Assembly: GCF_036985505.1 (NCBI RefSeq)
Contig: NZ_BTGQ01000004.1
Location: 488,306-552,305, forward strand
Length of the DNA: 64,000 bases
Direction of reading: 5' to 3'
Source of the DNA: Croceitalea sp947503285
GTDB lineage: Bacteria > Bacteroidota > Bacteroidia > Flavobacteriales > Flavobacteriaceae
The notes beneath the pieces are model-generated. The model saw nothing but the letters and a program-made list of their open reading frames with translations, was not told the DNA's origin and made no database searches. This document shows positions 53,080-62,097 of the stretch, one piece after another. Position 1 is the stretch's first letter. Every line of letters starts with the position of its first letter. Made by a program: the position numbers and the translations under genes.

Positions 53080-54408
53080 TTAAAGTACAAAATCGCGCAT
53101 TGCAATAAATACCAATGCGCCAGCTACAAAACCTATAAATGCCAGCCAAGCGATTTTCTTCAAATACCAGAAAAAATCAATTTTCTCCATACCCATGGCA
53201 ACCACACCTGCAGCAGAACCAATAATCAACATACTACCCCCCGTACCGGCCGAATAGGCGATAAAATGCCAAAGGGGATTATCCCCACCTTCAGAAAACA
53301 TACCGATACTTGCGGCCACCAATGGAACGTTGTCGATTACCGCAGAACCTATACCCAATAACATGACCACAATATCGGTCTGCGGTATGGCTTGGTTCAA
53401 GCTTTCGGCATAGTTGAACAATAACCCCAATGACTCAAGGGCGGCAACGGCCAGCAAGATCCCTAAGAAAAATAGGATGCTGGGGAGCTCAATTTTGGTC
53501 AAGGCCGAATGAACGGGGCTATGGTGTGAAGACTCGTGATGGTCTTCATCGATTGCAGAACTAATGTTAAACTTGGCGTTACTATAGATTTCTGCAAAAG
53601 TAGCTACTATGGCCAAAGAAAGCATCATGCCCACATAAGGTGGTAAGTGTGTAATCGTTTTGAAAAAAGGAACAAAAACAATGGCCCCTAGGCCCAAGTA
53701 AAGCATGGTAGGCCCATATTTTGATTTTGAACCTTCCGTATTTGTATCAATATCCACATCACCACTAAAAACCTTAAATCTACTTGCAATGATCGTTGGC
53801 ACCACCATACAGGCTATTGAAGGTACCAAAACCCGCAATACCAAAGATCCGGCCTCGACCTTTCCGGCTATCCAAAGCATCGTGGTAGTGACATCACCAA
53901 TTGGCGACCAGGCACCCCCCGCATTGGCATTGATAATAATCAGACCCGCAAACCAAAGTCGTGTTTCACGATCTTTGATTACCTTTTGTAATATGGTAAT
54001 CAATACAATAGTGGCGGTCAGGTTATCGATAATCGCAGAAAGGATGAATGCTAAAATGGAAAAGATCCAAAGTAGTCGACGTTTGCTCCTGGTTTTTATA
54101 TAACCTTTAATCGTTGCAAACCCATCAAAGTAATCAATGATCTCTACAATCGTCATTGCACCCAACAGAAAGACCAATATTTCAGCGGTCTTACCCAAAT
54201 GATGCAATAGTATTTCCTCGATGTGGGTGGGTTCCAACTTTTTCAATTCCGCATTGACCTCAAAAACATCCATATGGGTCAAGGCAATAATTGCCCACAA
54301 AATAGCCATCATGGCCAAGGCTGGAATAAGCTTATCTATTTTTAGATTGTGCTCTAAGGTTATGGCCAAATATCCAGCCAAAAAGACAATAATTACTATA
54401 GTTTCCAT
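53080..54408 (-). CDS. nhaD: NhaD-family Na+/H+ antiporter
   Basis: The 442-residue protein has about 12 hydrophobic segments and the NhaD-type blocks LGAMTIVEIIDYFDGF, AFILSAIIDNLTATIVLITI, IIINANAGGAWSPIGDVTTT and GIGSAVIDNVPLVAASIGMF. NhaD exports sodium in exchange for protons, in keeping with a marine or saline habitat. The Asp and Asn residues in IDNLTATI and IDNVPLV are conserved in the family. A cytoplasmic histidine-rich loop (EDHHESSHHSPVH) lies near residue 292, which could bind metals or sense pH. Confidence 0.9.
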   Translation of the reverse strand: METIVIIVFLAGYLAITLEHNLKIDKLIPALAMMAILWAIIALTHMDVFEVNAELKKLEPTHIEEILLHHLGKTAEILVFLLGAMTIVEIIDYFDGFATIKGYIKTRSKRRLLWIFSILAFILSAIIDNLTATIVLITILQKVIKDRETRLWFAGLIIINANAGGAWSPIGDVTTTMLWIAGKVEAGSLVLRVLVPSIACMVVPTIIASRFKVFSGDVDIDTNTEGSKSKYGPTMLYLGLGAIVFVPFFKTITHLPPYVGMMLSLAIVATFAEIYSNAKFNISSAIDEDHHESSHHSPVHSALTKIELPSILFFLGILLAVAALESLGLLFNYAESLNQAIPQTDIVVMLLGIGSAVIDNVPLVAASIGMFSEGGDNPLWHFIAYSAGTGGSMLIIGSAAGVVAMGMEKIDFFWYLKKIAWLAFIGFVAGALVFIAMRDFVL

Positions 54409-54594
54409 TATTCAGTTGGTTTAGAAGAAATATTTGTAGTCAGTTTAAAATCTTGACTTCGTTAAATCGGTAGTTCAAGATAAGTTAAATATAAGGATTG
54501 AAAAAACGAACTCCCAATCAGCCAGCAACTTTTTTATGTATTCAACAATTCTCGCATTTCATCCATTATTATTATGAATTCCCTATCTAAACCT

Positions 54595-54602
54595 TATCTT
54601 TG
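54595..54602 (+). promoter_or_regulatory. Candidate -7 promoter element for the acyl-CoA dehydrogenase
   Basis: TATCTTTG matches TAnnTTTG exactly and ends 29 bases before the ATG at 54632. No clear -33 TTTG was found. Confidence 0.5.
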
Positions 54603-54631
54603 TATAGATTTTTTACTTTTTCCTCAATATT

Positions 54632-55774
54632 ATGGATTTCACCCTTACAGAAGAGCAATTAATGGTCCAACAAGCGGCTAGGGACTTTGCACAAAATGAA
54701 TTATTAGCCGGAATAATTGAACGTGATGACGCCCAACAATTCCCGACCGAACAGGTTAAAAAAATGGCCGAATTGGGATTTTTGGGTATGATGGTGGATT
54801 CAAAATATGGTGGAAGCGGTTTAGATACGCTCTCATATGTGTTGGTCATGGAAGAACTCTCAAAAATCGATGCATCCTCTTCAGTAATAGTTTCAGTGAA
54901 CAACTCTTTGGTATGCTGGGGGTTGGAGGCGTTCGGTTCGGAAGCCCAAAAGGAAAAATATCTGACCAAATTGGCAACAGGTGAGATCATCGGTGCTTTT
55001 TGCTTATCAGAACCCGAAGCAGGTAGCGATGCAACCTCTCAAAAAACAACTGCATTGGATAAAGGAGACCATTATATCTTAAATGGTACTAAAAACTGGA
55101 TTACAAACGGAAATTCGGCTGAAGTTTACTTGGTCATCGCTCAAACCGATATAGAAAAAGGGCATAAGGGAATCAACGCCGTTATCGTAGAAAAAGGTAT
55201 GGAGGGTTTTGAAATAGGACCTAAGGAGAATAAGATGGGTATTCGAAGCAGCGATACACATTCCTTGATTTTCAATGATGTCAAAGTACCCAAGGAAAAT
55301 AGAATCGGTGAGGATGGTTTCGGATTTAAGTTTGCAATGAAAACCCTGGCTGGTGGCCGAATAGGTATTGCAGCCCAAGCCTTGGGCATTGCGGCCGGTG
55401 CATATGAGCTGGCCTTGAAGTATTCAAAAGAGCGTAAAGCATTTGGTACTGAAATCGCAAACCATCAATCGGTGGCCTTTAAGTTGGCCGACATGCATAC
55501 CAAGATTCAAGCAGCGAGGCACCTAGTTTACAAAGCAGCTTGGGATAAGGATAATGGCAACAACTATGACCTATCAGGCGCAATGGCCAAATTATATGCC
55601 GCAGAGACCGCAATGGAAGTCGCTACGGAAGCAGTTCAAATACATGGTGGAAATGGTTTTGTCAAAGAATATCATGTAGAACGATTAATGCGTGATGCCA
55701 AAATCACCCAAATTTATGAAGGTACGTCTGAGATTCAGAAAATCGTTATCTCTAGAAGTATCTTAAAAGGATAA
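54632..55774 (+). CDS. Acyl-CoA dehydrogenase
   Basis: The 380-residue flavoenzyme begins MDFTLTEEQLMVQQAARDFA. It contains the ACDH blocks GFLGMMVDSKYGGSGLDTLS, AFCLSEPEAGSDATSQKTTA and WITNGNSAEVYLVIAQTD, then RIGIAAQALGIAAGAYELAL and QIHGGNGFVKEYHVERLMRD. The C-terminus holds catalytic Glu363 (IYEGTSEIQ). It oxidises acyl-CoA to the 2-enoyl-CoA in fatty acid or branched-chain amino acid breakdown; the position of the Glu fits short- and medium-chain enzymes. No other beta-oxidation gene lies next to it. Confidence 0.95.
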   Translation: MDFTLTEEQLMVQQAARDFAQNELLAGIIERDDAQQFPTEQVKKMAELGFLGMMVDSKYGGSGLDTLSYVLVMEELSKIDASSSVIVSVNNSLVCWGLEAFGSEAQKEKYLTKLATGEIIGAFCLSEPEAGSDATSQKTTALDKGDHYILNGTKNWITNGNSAEVYLVIAQTDIEKGHKGINAVIVEKGMEGFEIGPKENKMGIRSSDTHSLIFNDVKVPKENRIGEDGFGFKFAMKTLAGGRIGIAAQALGIAAGAYELALKYSKERKAFGTEIANHQSVAFKLADMHTKIQAARHLVYKAAWDKDNGNNYDLSGAMAKLYAAETAMEVATEAVQIHGGNGFVKEYHVERLMRDAKITQIYEGTSEIQKIVISRSILKG

Positions 55775-55781
55775 TTTTTAA

Positions 55782-55803
55782 ACCCCCTAAATTCTAGGGG
55801 GTG
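55782..55803 (-). terminator. Hairpin after the acyl-CoA dehydrogenase gene
   Basis: The stem ACCCCCTA / TAGGGGGT surrounds a 5-base loop. The T-rich run (TTTAAAAATT) is on the minus strand, suiting a terminator for minus-strand RNA, while the plus-strand side is not T-rich. It overlaps the end of the small minus-strand frame below. Confidence 0.45.
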
Positions 55804-55985
55804 TATCGAATTATTCTAATTCTTTTTGAGGCGGACACCATTTTGACATGGTAATTTCCATTTTGGAGGGTACATTTTCCTGAAAACCCTTTTTCAAAAG
55901 CAATCCCATCGGTATTTTTCCCTTTAAATTGCGAACATCCTAATTTAGGCATGGTTATTTTTCCATTATGGATATTATTTAACAT
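55794..55985 (-). CDS. Possible small basic protein, 63 residues (52 from the inner ATG)
   Basis: This minus-strand frame in the gap between the acyl-CoA dehydrogenase and gltB has an inner ATG giving MPKLGCSQFKGKNTDG..., which is Lys/Arg-rich with two cysteines and ends RIRIIRYTP. It matches nothing I know. Support is only that its end coincides with a minus-strand hairpin carrying a T-rich tail. It could equally be a chance frame in non-coding DNA. Confidence 0.25.
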   Translation of the reverse strand: MLNNIHNGKITMPKLGCSQFKGKNTDGIAFEKGFSGKCTLQNGNYHVKMVSASKRIRIIRYTP

Positions 55986-56053
55986 TTACCCATGGTTGTT
56001 GGTTTTTTTATGGTGTTTGTTTTAAAATCATGATTATTATTCATTGATTATGA
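55986..56053. other. Leader region upstream of gltB
   Basis: The rest of the 303-base gap between the acyl-CoA dehydrogenase and gltB is AT-rich, without a further gene. It leads into the promoter element at 56054. Confidence 0.5.
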
Positions 56054-56061
56054 TATTTTTG
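56054..56061 (+). promoter_or_regulatory. Candidate -7 promoter element for gltB
   Basis: TATTTTTG matches TAnnTTTG and ends 16 bases before the ATG at 56078, implying a very short untranslated leader. A -33 TTTG is not at the expected spacing. Confidence 0.45.
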
Positions 56062-56077
56062 AAGAAATACCATAACA

Positions 56078-59000
56078 ATGAAGCCAGAAAAACAAGGACT
56101 ATACCTTCCAGAGTTCGAACATGACAATTGTGGTGCAGGGTTTATTTGCAGCCTTCAAGGAAAAAAATCAAATGACATCATTCATAAGGCACTTGAAATT
56201 TTAGACAAATTAGAGCACCGAGGTGCCGTAAGTGCAGATGGAAAGACCGGTGATGGCGCTGGAATACTAATAGATATCCCCCACGACTTTTTCAAAAGTG
56301 TTTGTAGTTTTGAATTACCAGAAGCTGGAAATTATGCTGTTGGCAATGTTTTTCTGCCCCAAAAAGAAAATCAACGACAATTCTGTATCAATACTTTTGA
56401 AGGGAACATCAAAAAACAAGGATTGCGACTTTTAGGCTGGAGGGATGTACCGGTCAACAAAGCCGTACCCGGTCGAATAGCGGCGGAAACGGAACCTTTT
56501 GTCAAGCAGGTTTTTATAGCACCTGATGGCGAGAAGGATTTTTTTCAATTTAACTTGAAGTTGTTCATTGCACGAAAGGTAACAGAGCATACCATCAATA
56601 CCTCAAAGCTTTCGCAAAGTCAGTTTTTTTATATACCGAGTTTATCGCAGAAAATCATCATATTTAAAGGGCTGCTTGTTCCCGTTGATATTAGCCGTTA
56701 TTATGAAGATCTATTAGACCCTAGGGTAATTACAAGATTGGCGTTGGTCCACCAACGGTTTTCCACCAATACCTTTCCTACATGGGATTTGGCACAACCG
56801 TTTCGATATATGTGCCACAATGGTGAAATCAACACCCTTCGGGGCAATGTTGCCCGTATGCGTTCAAGGGAAGAATTGCTGCAGAGTGATTGGTTCGGTA
56901 AAGAGATAAAGAATATCTTACCGACCGTCCTACCCGGTAAATCGGATTCGGCCAGTATGGATATGGTTGTCGAACTGTTGCTTATGACCGGCCGTTCATT
57001 ACCGGAAGTAATGATGATGCTCGTACCAGAAGCGTGGGAGAAGAATACGGAGATGTCGAAGAGCAAAAGGGCCTTTTATGAATACAATTCATGCTTAATG
57101 GAACCTTGGGATGGTCCCGCATCAATCCCATTCACCGATGGCAATTATATTGGGGCCGTATTAGACAGAAATGGCTTGAGGCCTTCACGCTATTCGGTGA
57201 CTAAGCAAGGATATGTTATCATGTCATCTGAAACGGGTGTAGTGGACCTACAACCTGAAGACATCGAATATCACGGCCGTCTTGAACCAGGAAAAATGTT
57301 CTTGGTCAATATGGAAGAGGGGCGAATTGTCAATGATGAGGAAGTAAAGGAAACCATCGCCAAAAAACATCCCTATCAAAAATGGCTCAAAAATAATCTA
57401 GTCCATTTAAAAGATATTCCATATAATGATTGCCCAGTATTCTTCGGTGAGTTTCCTTTGGCTACAAGACGTGCTGCATTTGGATACACCCAAGAAGACA
57501 TCAATACCATTATCATGCCCATGGCACAAAATGGTAAAGAACCGATTGGGTCAATGGGTTCTGACACCCCAATAGCGGTGTTATCAGAACGTCCACAACT
57601 GATCTACAACTACTTCAAACAATTATTTGCACAAGTGACCAACCCGCCCTTGGATGGTATTCGGGAAGAATTGATAACGGATATCAGCTTAACCCTGGGA
57701 AGTGATCACAACATATTTGACATTAATGAACTTCATTGTAGAAAATTAAAGATTCAAAATCCGGTCATTTCCAAAGAGGACTTGGATAAAATCAAAAACT
57801 ATGATGTCAGTAAGGATTATAAAGTCACTTCGATTTCAACCCTGTATGAAATCGCAAAAGGCCATAATGGCCTTGAAGAAGCTTTGCAAGCTATTTTAAA
57901 GCAAGCTTCCGATGCCGTTGATTCCGGTGCCAACATCATTATTCTCTCTGATAGAATGGTAAGCTCTGAAATGGCGGCGATTCCCGCTTTGTTGGCATGT
58001 TCCCACGTGAACAGCGGTCTTCGAAAAATGGGCAAACGTTCAAGGCTTAGCATCATTATTGAGTCAGCAGAACCTAGGGAGGTACATCACTTCGCCTTAT
58101 TGTTCGGTTTCGGGGCCAGTGCGATCAACCCCTATCTGGTCAATGAGATCATAGGTCAGCAAATAGAAGAGAATCAAATCACCGAATACACTTTCGACGA
58201 AGCCATTAAAAACTACAATAAGGCAGTTGGCAAGGGCATTCTAAAGGTCATGAACAAAATTGGTATCTCGACATTGAATTCTTATAGGGGTTCCCAATTA
58301 TTCGAATGTATAGGAATCAACACCAAAGTGGTCGATACGTACTTTCCAAATACCCCAACAAGAATTGAGGGAATTGGGCTGTATGAAATCGAAAAAGAAA
58401 TCGCAAAACGACACCGCAAAGCATTTAACCGCGATGTTATTGATGCAAATCTCGAATTGGAAATTGGTGGCGAATACCGTTGGAGACGCGATGGTGAAAA
58501 ACATATGTTCAATCCGTTGAGTATTGCCAAATTGCAAAAAGCCGTTCGCAACAATGAACCTAGCACCTATAAAGAATATTCAAAATTGGTCAATGAACAG
58601 TCAAAGCGCTTAATGACCATAAGGGGCCTGTTCGAGTTTTCCAATTACGACCCTATTCCACTTGAAGAAGTCGAACCATGGACCGAAATCGTAAAGCGTT
58701 TCAAAACCGGTGCAATGTCATACGGCAGTATTAGTAAAGAAGCGCATGAAAACCTAGCAATTGCCATGAACAGGATTGGGGGTAAGAGCAACTCTGGCGA
58801 AGGTGGTGAAAATGCCGAGCGTTTTTATAAAAATCAATCGGGAGACTGGCGTAACAGTGCTATAAAACAAGTTGCCTCTGGCCGTTTTGGGGTGACCTCC
58901 AATTATTTGACCAATGCCCAAGAAATACAGATAAAGATGGCCCAAGGCGCCAAACCGGGTGAAGGTGGTCAATTACCCGGCCCAAAAGTGAATCCTGATA

Positions 59001-60583
59001 TTGCACAAACCCGAAATTCGACACCCTATGTAGGTTTAATTTCGCCACCACCACATCATGACATCTACTCCATCGAAGACCTGTCCCAACTGATATTTGA
59101 TTTAAAGTCTGCCAATAGGGAAGCCCGCATCAATGTGAAATTGGTGTCCGAGGTTGGTGTGGGTACTGTGGCGGCCGGTGTCGCCAAGGCCAAGGCAGAT
59201 GTAGTTTTGATTTCCGGTTTTGATGGCGGAACGGGGGCATCACCATTGACCTCGTTAAAACATGCCGGTCTACCATGGGAGCTGGGCATCGCTGAAGCCC
59301 AGCAAACGCTGGTGTTAAATGATTTAAGAAATCGTATCGTACTCGAATGTGATGGCCAATTAAAAACCGGGCGCGATGTAGCCATAGCTTGCTTGTTGGG
59401 TGCAGAGGAATTCGGTTTCGCAACGGCACCACTAGTCGCTTCAGGCTGTGTGATGATGCGGGTATGTCATCTGAATACGTGCCCCGTTGGTATTGCGACC
59501 CAAAATCCTGAACTACGTAAAAAATTCAAGGGCAAACCAGAGCATGTGGTCAACTACATGTATTTTGTCGCTCAAGAATTAAGGGAGATTATGGCAAAAC
59601 TAGGTTTTAGATCTGTAGATAAAATGGTAGGCCAAGTGCAAAAGCTGGACAGAAAAAAAGCGATAGACCATTACAAGTCGGCCGGTATTGACCTTAGCCC
59701 TATTTTATACCAAGTAGACGTTCCTGACGGCACGGCATTCCACAACACTGAAACCCAAGTTCACAATATTGAAAAATCAATAGAATTCGATATCATCGCG
59801 AAAGCCCATCCAGCATTGTTCCGAAAAGAGAAAACAACCTTGGATTTTCCTATTTATAATACCGATAGGGCGATAGGAGCGATAATCAGTAATGAAATCT
59901 CAAAAATTTATGGAGCAGATGGATTACCTGAAAACACATTGCGCCTTAATTTTTCAGGTTCGGCAGGGCAAAGCTTTGGTGCATTTGCAACTAAGGGACT
60001 GACTATGATCGTCAATGGAAACACCAACGATTATCTTGGTAAAGGGCTTTCAGGTGCAAAATTGATCATAAAAGTCCCTGATAAGGCTACCTTAAAACCA
60101 GAAGAAAATGTAATTACCGGTAACGTGACACTTTACGGTGCCACTTCGGGTGAAGCCTATATTAACGGTAAAGCGGGCGAGCGTTTCTGTGTGAGAAATT
60201 CAGGGGCAAAAGCGGTTGTTGAGGGTATAGGCGACCATGGGTGTGAATATATGACCGGTGGTGTTGCGGTTATTCTAGGCGAGGTCGGTCGTAACTTTGG
60301 GGCAGGAATGAGTGGTGGAATTGCCTACATCTTCGACAAGAATGACACCTTTAAGAACAAATGCAATTCAGAATCATTGAACTTACTCGCCGTAGAAGAA
60401 GACAACGACATCGAGGAATTAAGATTGCTAATCGAGAATCATTACAACGCCACCATTAGCCCTCTCGCACAACACATTCTTGAGAACTGGGAACAATGCC
60501 TATCGAAGTTCATAAAGGTGCTACCTGAAGAATACAAACAGGCCTTACTTCGATTGGAAAAAGAAAAATTAGCATTACAATAG
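56078..60583 (+). CDS. gltB: Glutamate synthase, large subunit
   Basis: The 1501-residue protein has the full GOGAT order. A short propeptide ends at nucleophile Cys18 (HDNCGAGFI) of the class II amidotransferase domain. A central domain follows, then an FMN-binding synthase barrel (GAMSYGSISKEAHENLAIAM, GGKSNSGEGGENAERF). A 3Fe-4S cluster is held by cysteines in CVMMRVCHLNTCPVG, and a C-terminal beta-helix gltB_C domain follows (GDHGCEYMTGGVAVILGEVG). It uses glutamine and 2-oxoglutarate to form two glutamates. The small-subunit gene follows 22 bases later. An unusually short leader carries a promoter-like element. Confidence 0.97.
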   Translation: MKPEKQGLYLPEFEHDNCGAGFICSLQGKKSNDIIHKALEILDKLEHRGAVSADGKTGDGAGILIDIPHDFFKSVCSFELPEAGNYAVGNVFLPQKENQRQFCINTFEGNIKKQGLRLLGWRDVPVNKAVPGRIAAETEPFVKQVFIAPDGEKDFFQFNLKLFIARKVTEHTINTSKLSQSQFFYIPSLSQKIIIFKGLLVPVDISRYYEDLLDPRVITRLALVHQRFSTNTFPTWDLAQPFRYMCHNGEINTLRGNVARMRSREELLQSDWFGKEIKNILPTVLPGKSDSASMDMVVELLLMTGRSLPEVMMMLVPEAWEKNTEMSKSKRAFYEYNSCLMEPWDGPASIPFTDGNYIGAVLDRNGLRPSRYSVTKQGYVIMSSETGVVDLQPEDIEYHGRLEPGKMFLVNMEEGRIVNDEEVKETIAKKHPYQKWLKNNLVHLKDIPYNDCPVFFGEFPLATRRAAFGYTQEDINTIIMPMAQNGKEPIGSMGSDTPIAVLSERPQLIYNYFKQLFAQVTNPPLDGIREELITDISLTLGSDHNIFDINELHCRKLKIQNPVISKEDLDKIKNYDVSKDYKVTSISTLYEIAKGHNGLEEALQAILKQASDAVDSGANIIILSDRMVSSEMAAIPALLACSHVNSGLRKMGKRSRLSIIIESAEPREVHHFALLFGFGASAINPYLVNEIIGQQIEENQITEYTFDEAIKNYNKAVGKGILKVMNKIGISTLNSYRGSQLFECIGINTKVVDTYFPNTPTRIEGIGLYEIEKEIAKRHRKAFNRDVIDANLELEIGGEYRWRRDGEKHMFNPLSIAKLQKAVRNNEPSTYKEYSKLVNEQSKRLMTIRGLFEFSNYDPIPLEEVEPWTEIVKRFKTGAMSYGSISKEAHENLAIAMNRIGGKSNSGEGGENAERFYKNQSGDWRNSAIKQVASGRFGVTSNYLTNAQEIQIKMAQGAKPGEGGQLPGPKVNPDIAQTRNSTPYVGLISPPPHHDIYSIEDLSQLIFDLKSANREARINVKLVSEVGVGTVAAGVAKAKADVVLISGFDGGTGASPLTSLKHAGLPWELGIAEAQQTLVLNDLRNRIVLECDGQLKTGRDVAIACLLGAEEFGFATAPLVASGCVMMRVCHLNTCPVGIATQNPELRKKFKGKPEHVVNYMYFVAQELREIMAKLGFRSVDKMVGQVQKLDRKKAIDHYKSAGIDLSPILYQVDVPDGTAFHNTETQVHNIEKSIEFDIIAKAHPALFRKEKTTLDFPIYNTDRAIGAIISNEISKIYGADGLPENTLRLNFSGSAGQSFGAFATKGLTMIVNGNTNDYLGKGLSGAKLIIKVPDKATLKPEENVITGNVTLYGATSGEAYINGKAGERFCVRNSGAKAVVEGIGDHGCEYMTGGVAVILGEVGRNFGAGMSGGIAYIFDKNDTFKNKCNSESLNLLAVEEDNDIEELRLLIENHYNATISPLAQHILENWEQCLSKFIKVLPEEYKQALLRLEKEKLALQ

Positions 60584-60605
60584 GCACTTAATTAAAAAAG
60601 TAATC

Positions 60606-62072
60606 ATGGGAAAGACAACCGGGTTTTTGGAATTTAAGCGTAAAGATGAGTCTTATGCTCCTGCAAAAGAACGTGTCAAAAATTATAATGAGTTTACAAA
60701 ACCCCTTAATCAAACGGAATTACGGAATCAGGGGGCACGGTGTATGGATTGTGGCATTCCCTTTTGCCATAGCGGATGCCCATTAGGCAATTTGATTCCT
60801 GATTTCAACGATGCCGTTTATCAAGGTAAATGGGAAAAAGCAACAAAAATTTTACATTCCACCAATAACTTTCCCGAGTTTACCGGTCGCTTATGTCCTG
60901 CACCCTGTGAAGAAGCATGTGTTTTAGGTATCAATGAAGACCCAGTATCGATTGAAAACATCGAAAAGAACATTGTGGAAACGGCTTTCAAAAACGGATG
61001 GATAACGGCGAATACACCGCCGAAAAGAACCGACAAAAAAGTAGCCGTTATTGGTTCGGGGCCGGCAGGTCTGGCAGCGGCACAGCAACTAAACCGAGCA
61101 GGACATACGGTGACCGTTTATGAACGTGATGAGAAAATAGGGGGATTGCTCCGCTATGGCATACCTGATTTTAAAATGGAGAAGAACGTCATTGACAGAA
61201 GGTTGGCCATTTTAGAAGAAGAAGGTATTATTTTCAAAACAGGAGTCCACGTAGGTGTGGATATCAAGGCCGATGATTTGAAAAAAGAATTTGACGCAGT
61301 GGTACTATGCGGTGGGGCAACGATAAAAAGAACCCTTCCGATACCGGGATCAGATTTAAAAGGCGTAGTACAGGCTATGGATTTTTTACCCCAGAACAAT
61401 CGCCGTGTTGATGGGGTAAAAGACTTAGGCGAAGAGCTAGTGGCAACCGATAAAGATGTCATCGTTATCGGTGGTGGCGATACAGGTTCCGATTGTATTG
61501 GAACATCCATTCGTCATGGAGCCAATTCCGTCTCTAATTTTGAAATTATGCCTATGGCGGGCACCGAACGCCCTGTTGATCAACCGTGGCCATTTTGGCC
61601 CATGAGATTGCGCACCAGTTCTTCACACAAGGAAGGTGCAGAACGCTTTTTTAGCATCTCGACAAAAAAGTTTATTGGTGATGAAAATGGCAACCTTACT
61701 GGACTTATCACGTCAGAAGTCAAATGGCAACCCGTGCCTGGACAGCGCCCTAAGTTGACTGAAGTTGCTGGCACAGAGAAAGAATGGAAATGTCAACTCG
61801 CACTATTGGCCTTAGGCTTTACAGGTTCGGAAACAACATTGGCCGATCAATTCGGACTTGAGTTCGATGAAAGAACCAATATAAAAGCTTCAGAATCGAA
61901 TTATAAGACCAATATCCCCGGTGTTTTTGTTGCGGGGGATCAGCGTCGTGGACAGTCATTGATCGTATGGGCAATTTCTGAAGGTCGTCAAGCAGCATAT
62001 CATATCGACACCTATTTAATGGGTAAATCAAACCTTCCCCTAAAAGGAGAAGGTGATTTGCCGCGAATTTAA
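60606..62072 (+). CDS. gltD: Glutamate synthase, small subunit
   Basis: The 488-residue NADPH-dependent subunit has an N-terminal cysteine cluster (Cys46, 49, 54 and 58 in CMDCGIPFCHSGCPLG, and later CPAPCEEAC). It also has two nucleotide sites: GSGPAGLAAAQQL for FAD and VIGGGDTGSDCIG for NADPH. It feeds electrons through its flavin and iron-sulfur centres to the large subunit, made by the gene 22 bases upstream. The C-terminus ends PLKGEGDLPRI. The GOGAT pair assimilates ammonia together with glutamine synthetase, which lies elsewhere. Confidence 0.97.
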   Translation: MGKTTGFLEFKRKDESYAPAKERVKNYNEFTKPLNQTELRNQGARCMDCGIPFCHSGCPLGNLIPDFNDAVYQGKWEKATKILHSTNNFPEFTGRLCPAPCEEACVLGINEDPVSIENIEKNIVETAFKNGWITANTPPKRTDKKVAVIGSGPAGLAAAQQLNRAGHTVTVYERDEKIGGLLRYGIPDFKMEKNVIDRRLAILEEEGIIFKTGVHVGVDIKADDLKKEFDAVVLCGGATIKRTLPIPGSDLKGVVQAMDFLPQNNRRVDGVKDLGEELVATDKDVIVIGGGDTGSDCIGTSIRHGANSVSNFEIMPMAGTERPVDQPWPFWPMRLRTSSSHKEGAERFFSISTKKFIGDENGNLTGLITSEVKWQPVPGQRPKLTEVAGTEKEWKCQLALLALGFTGSETTLADQFGLEFDERTNIKASESNYKTNIPGVFVAGDQRRGQSLIVWAISEGRQAAYHIDTYLMGKSNLPLKGEGDLPRI

Positions 62073-62097
62073 CCAGAAATCATACGGAACGGACCCT

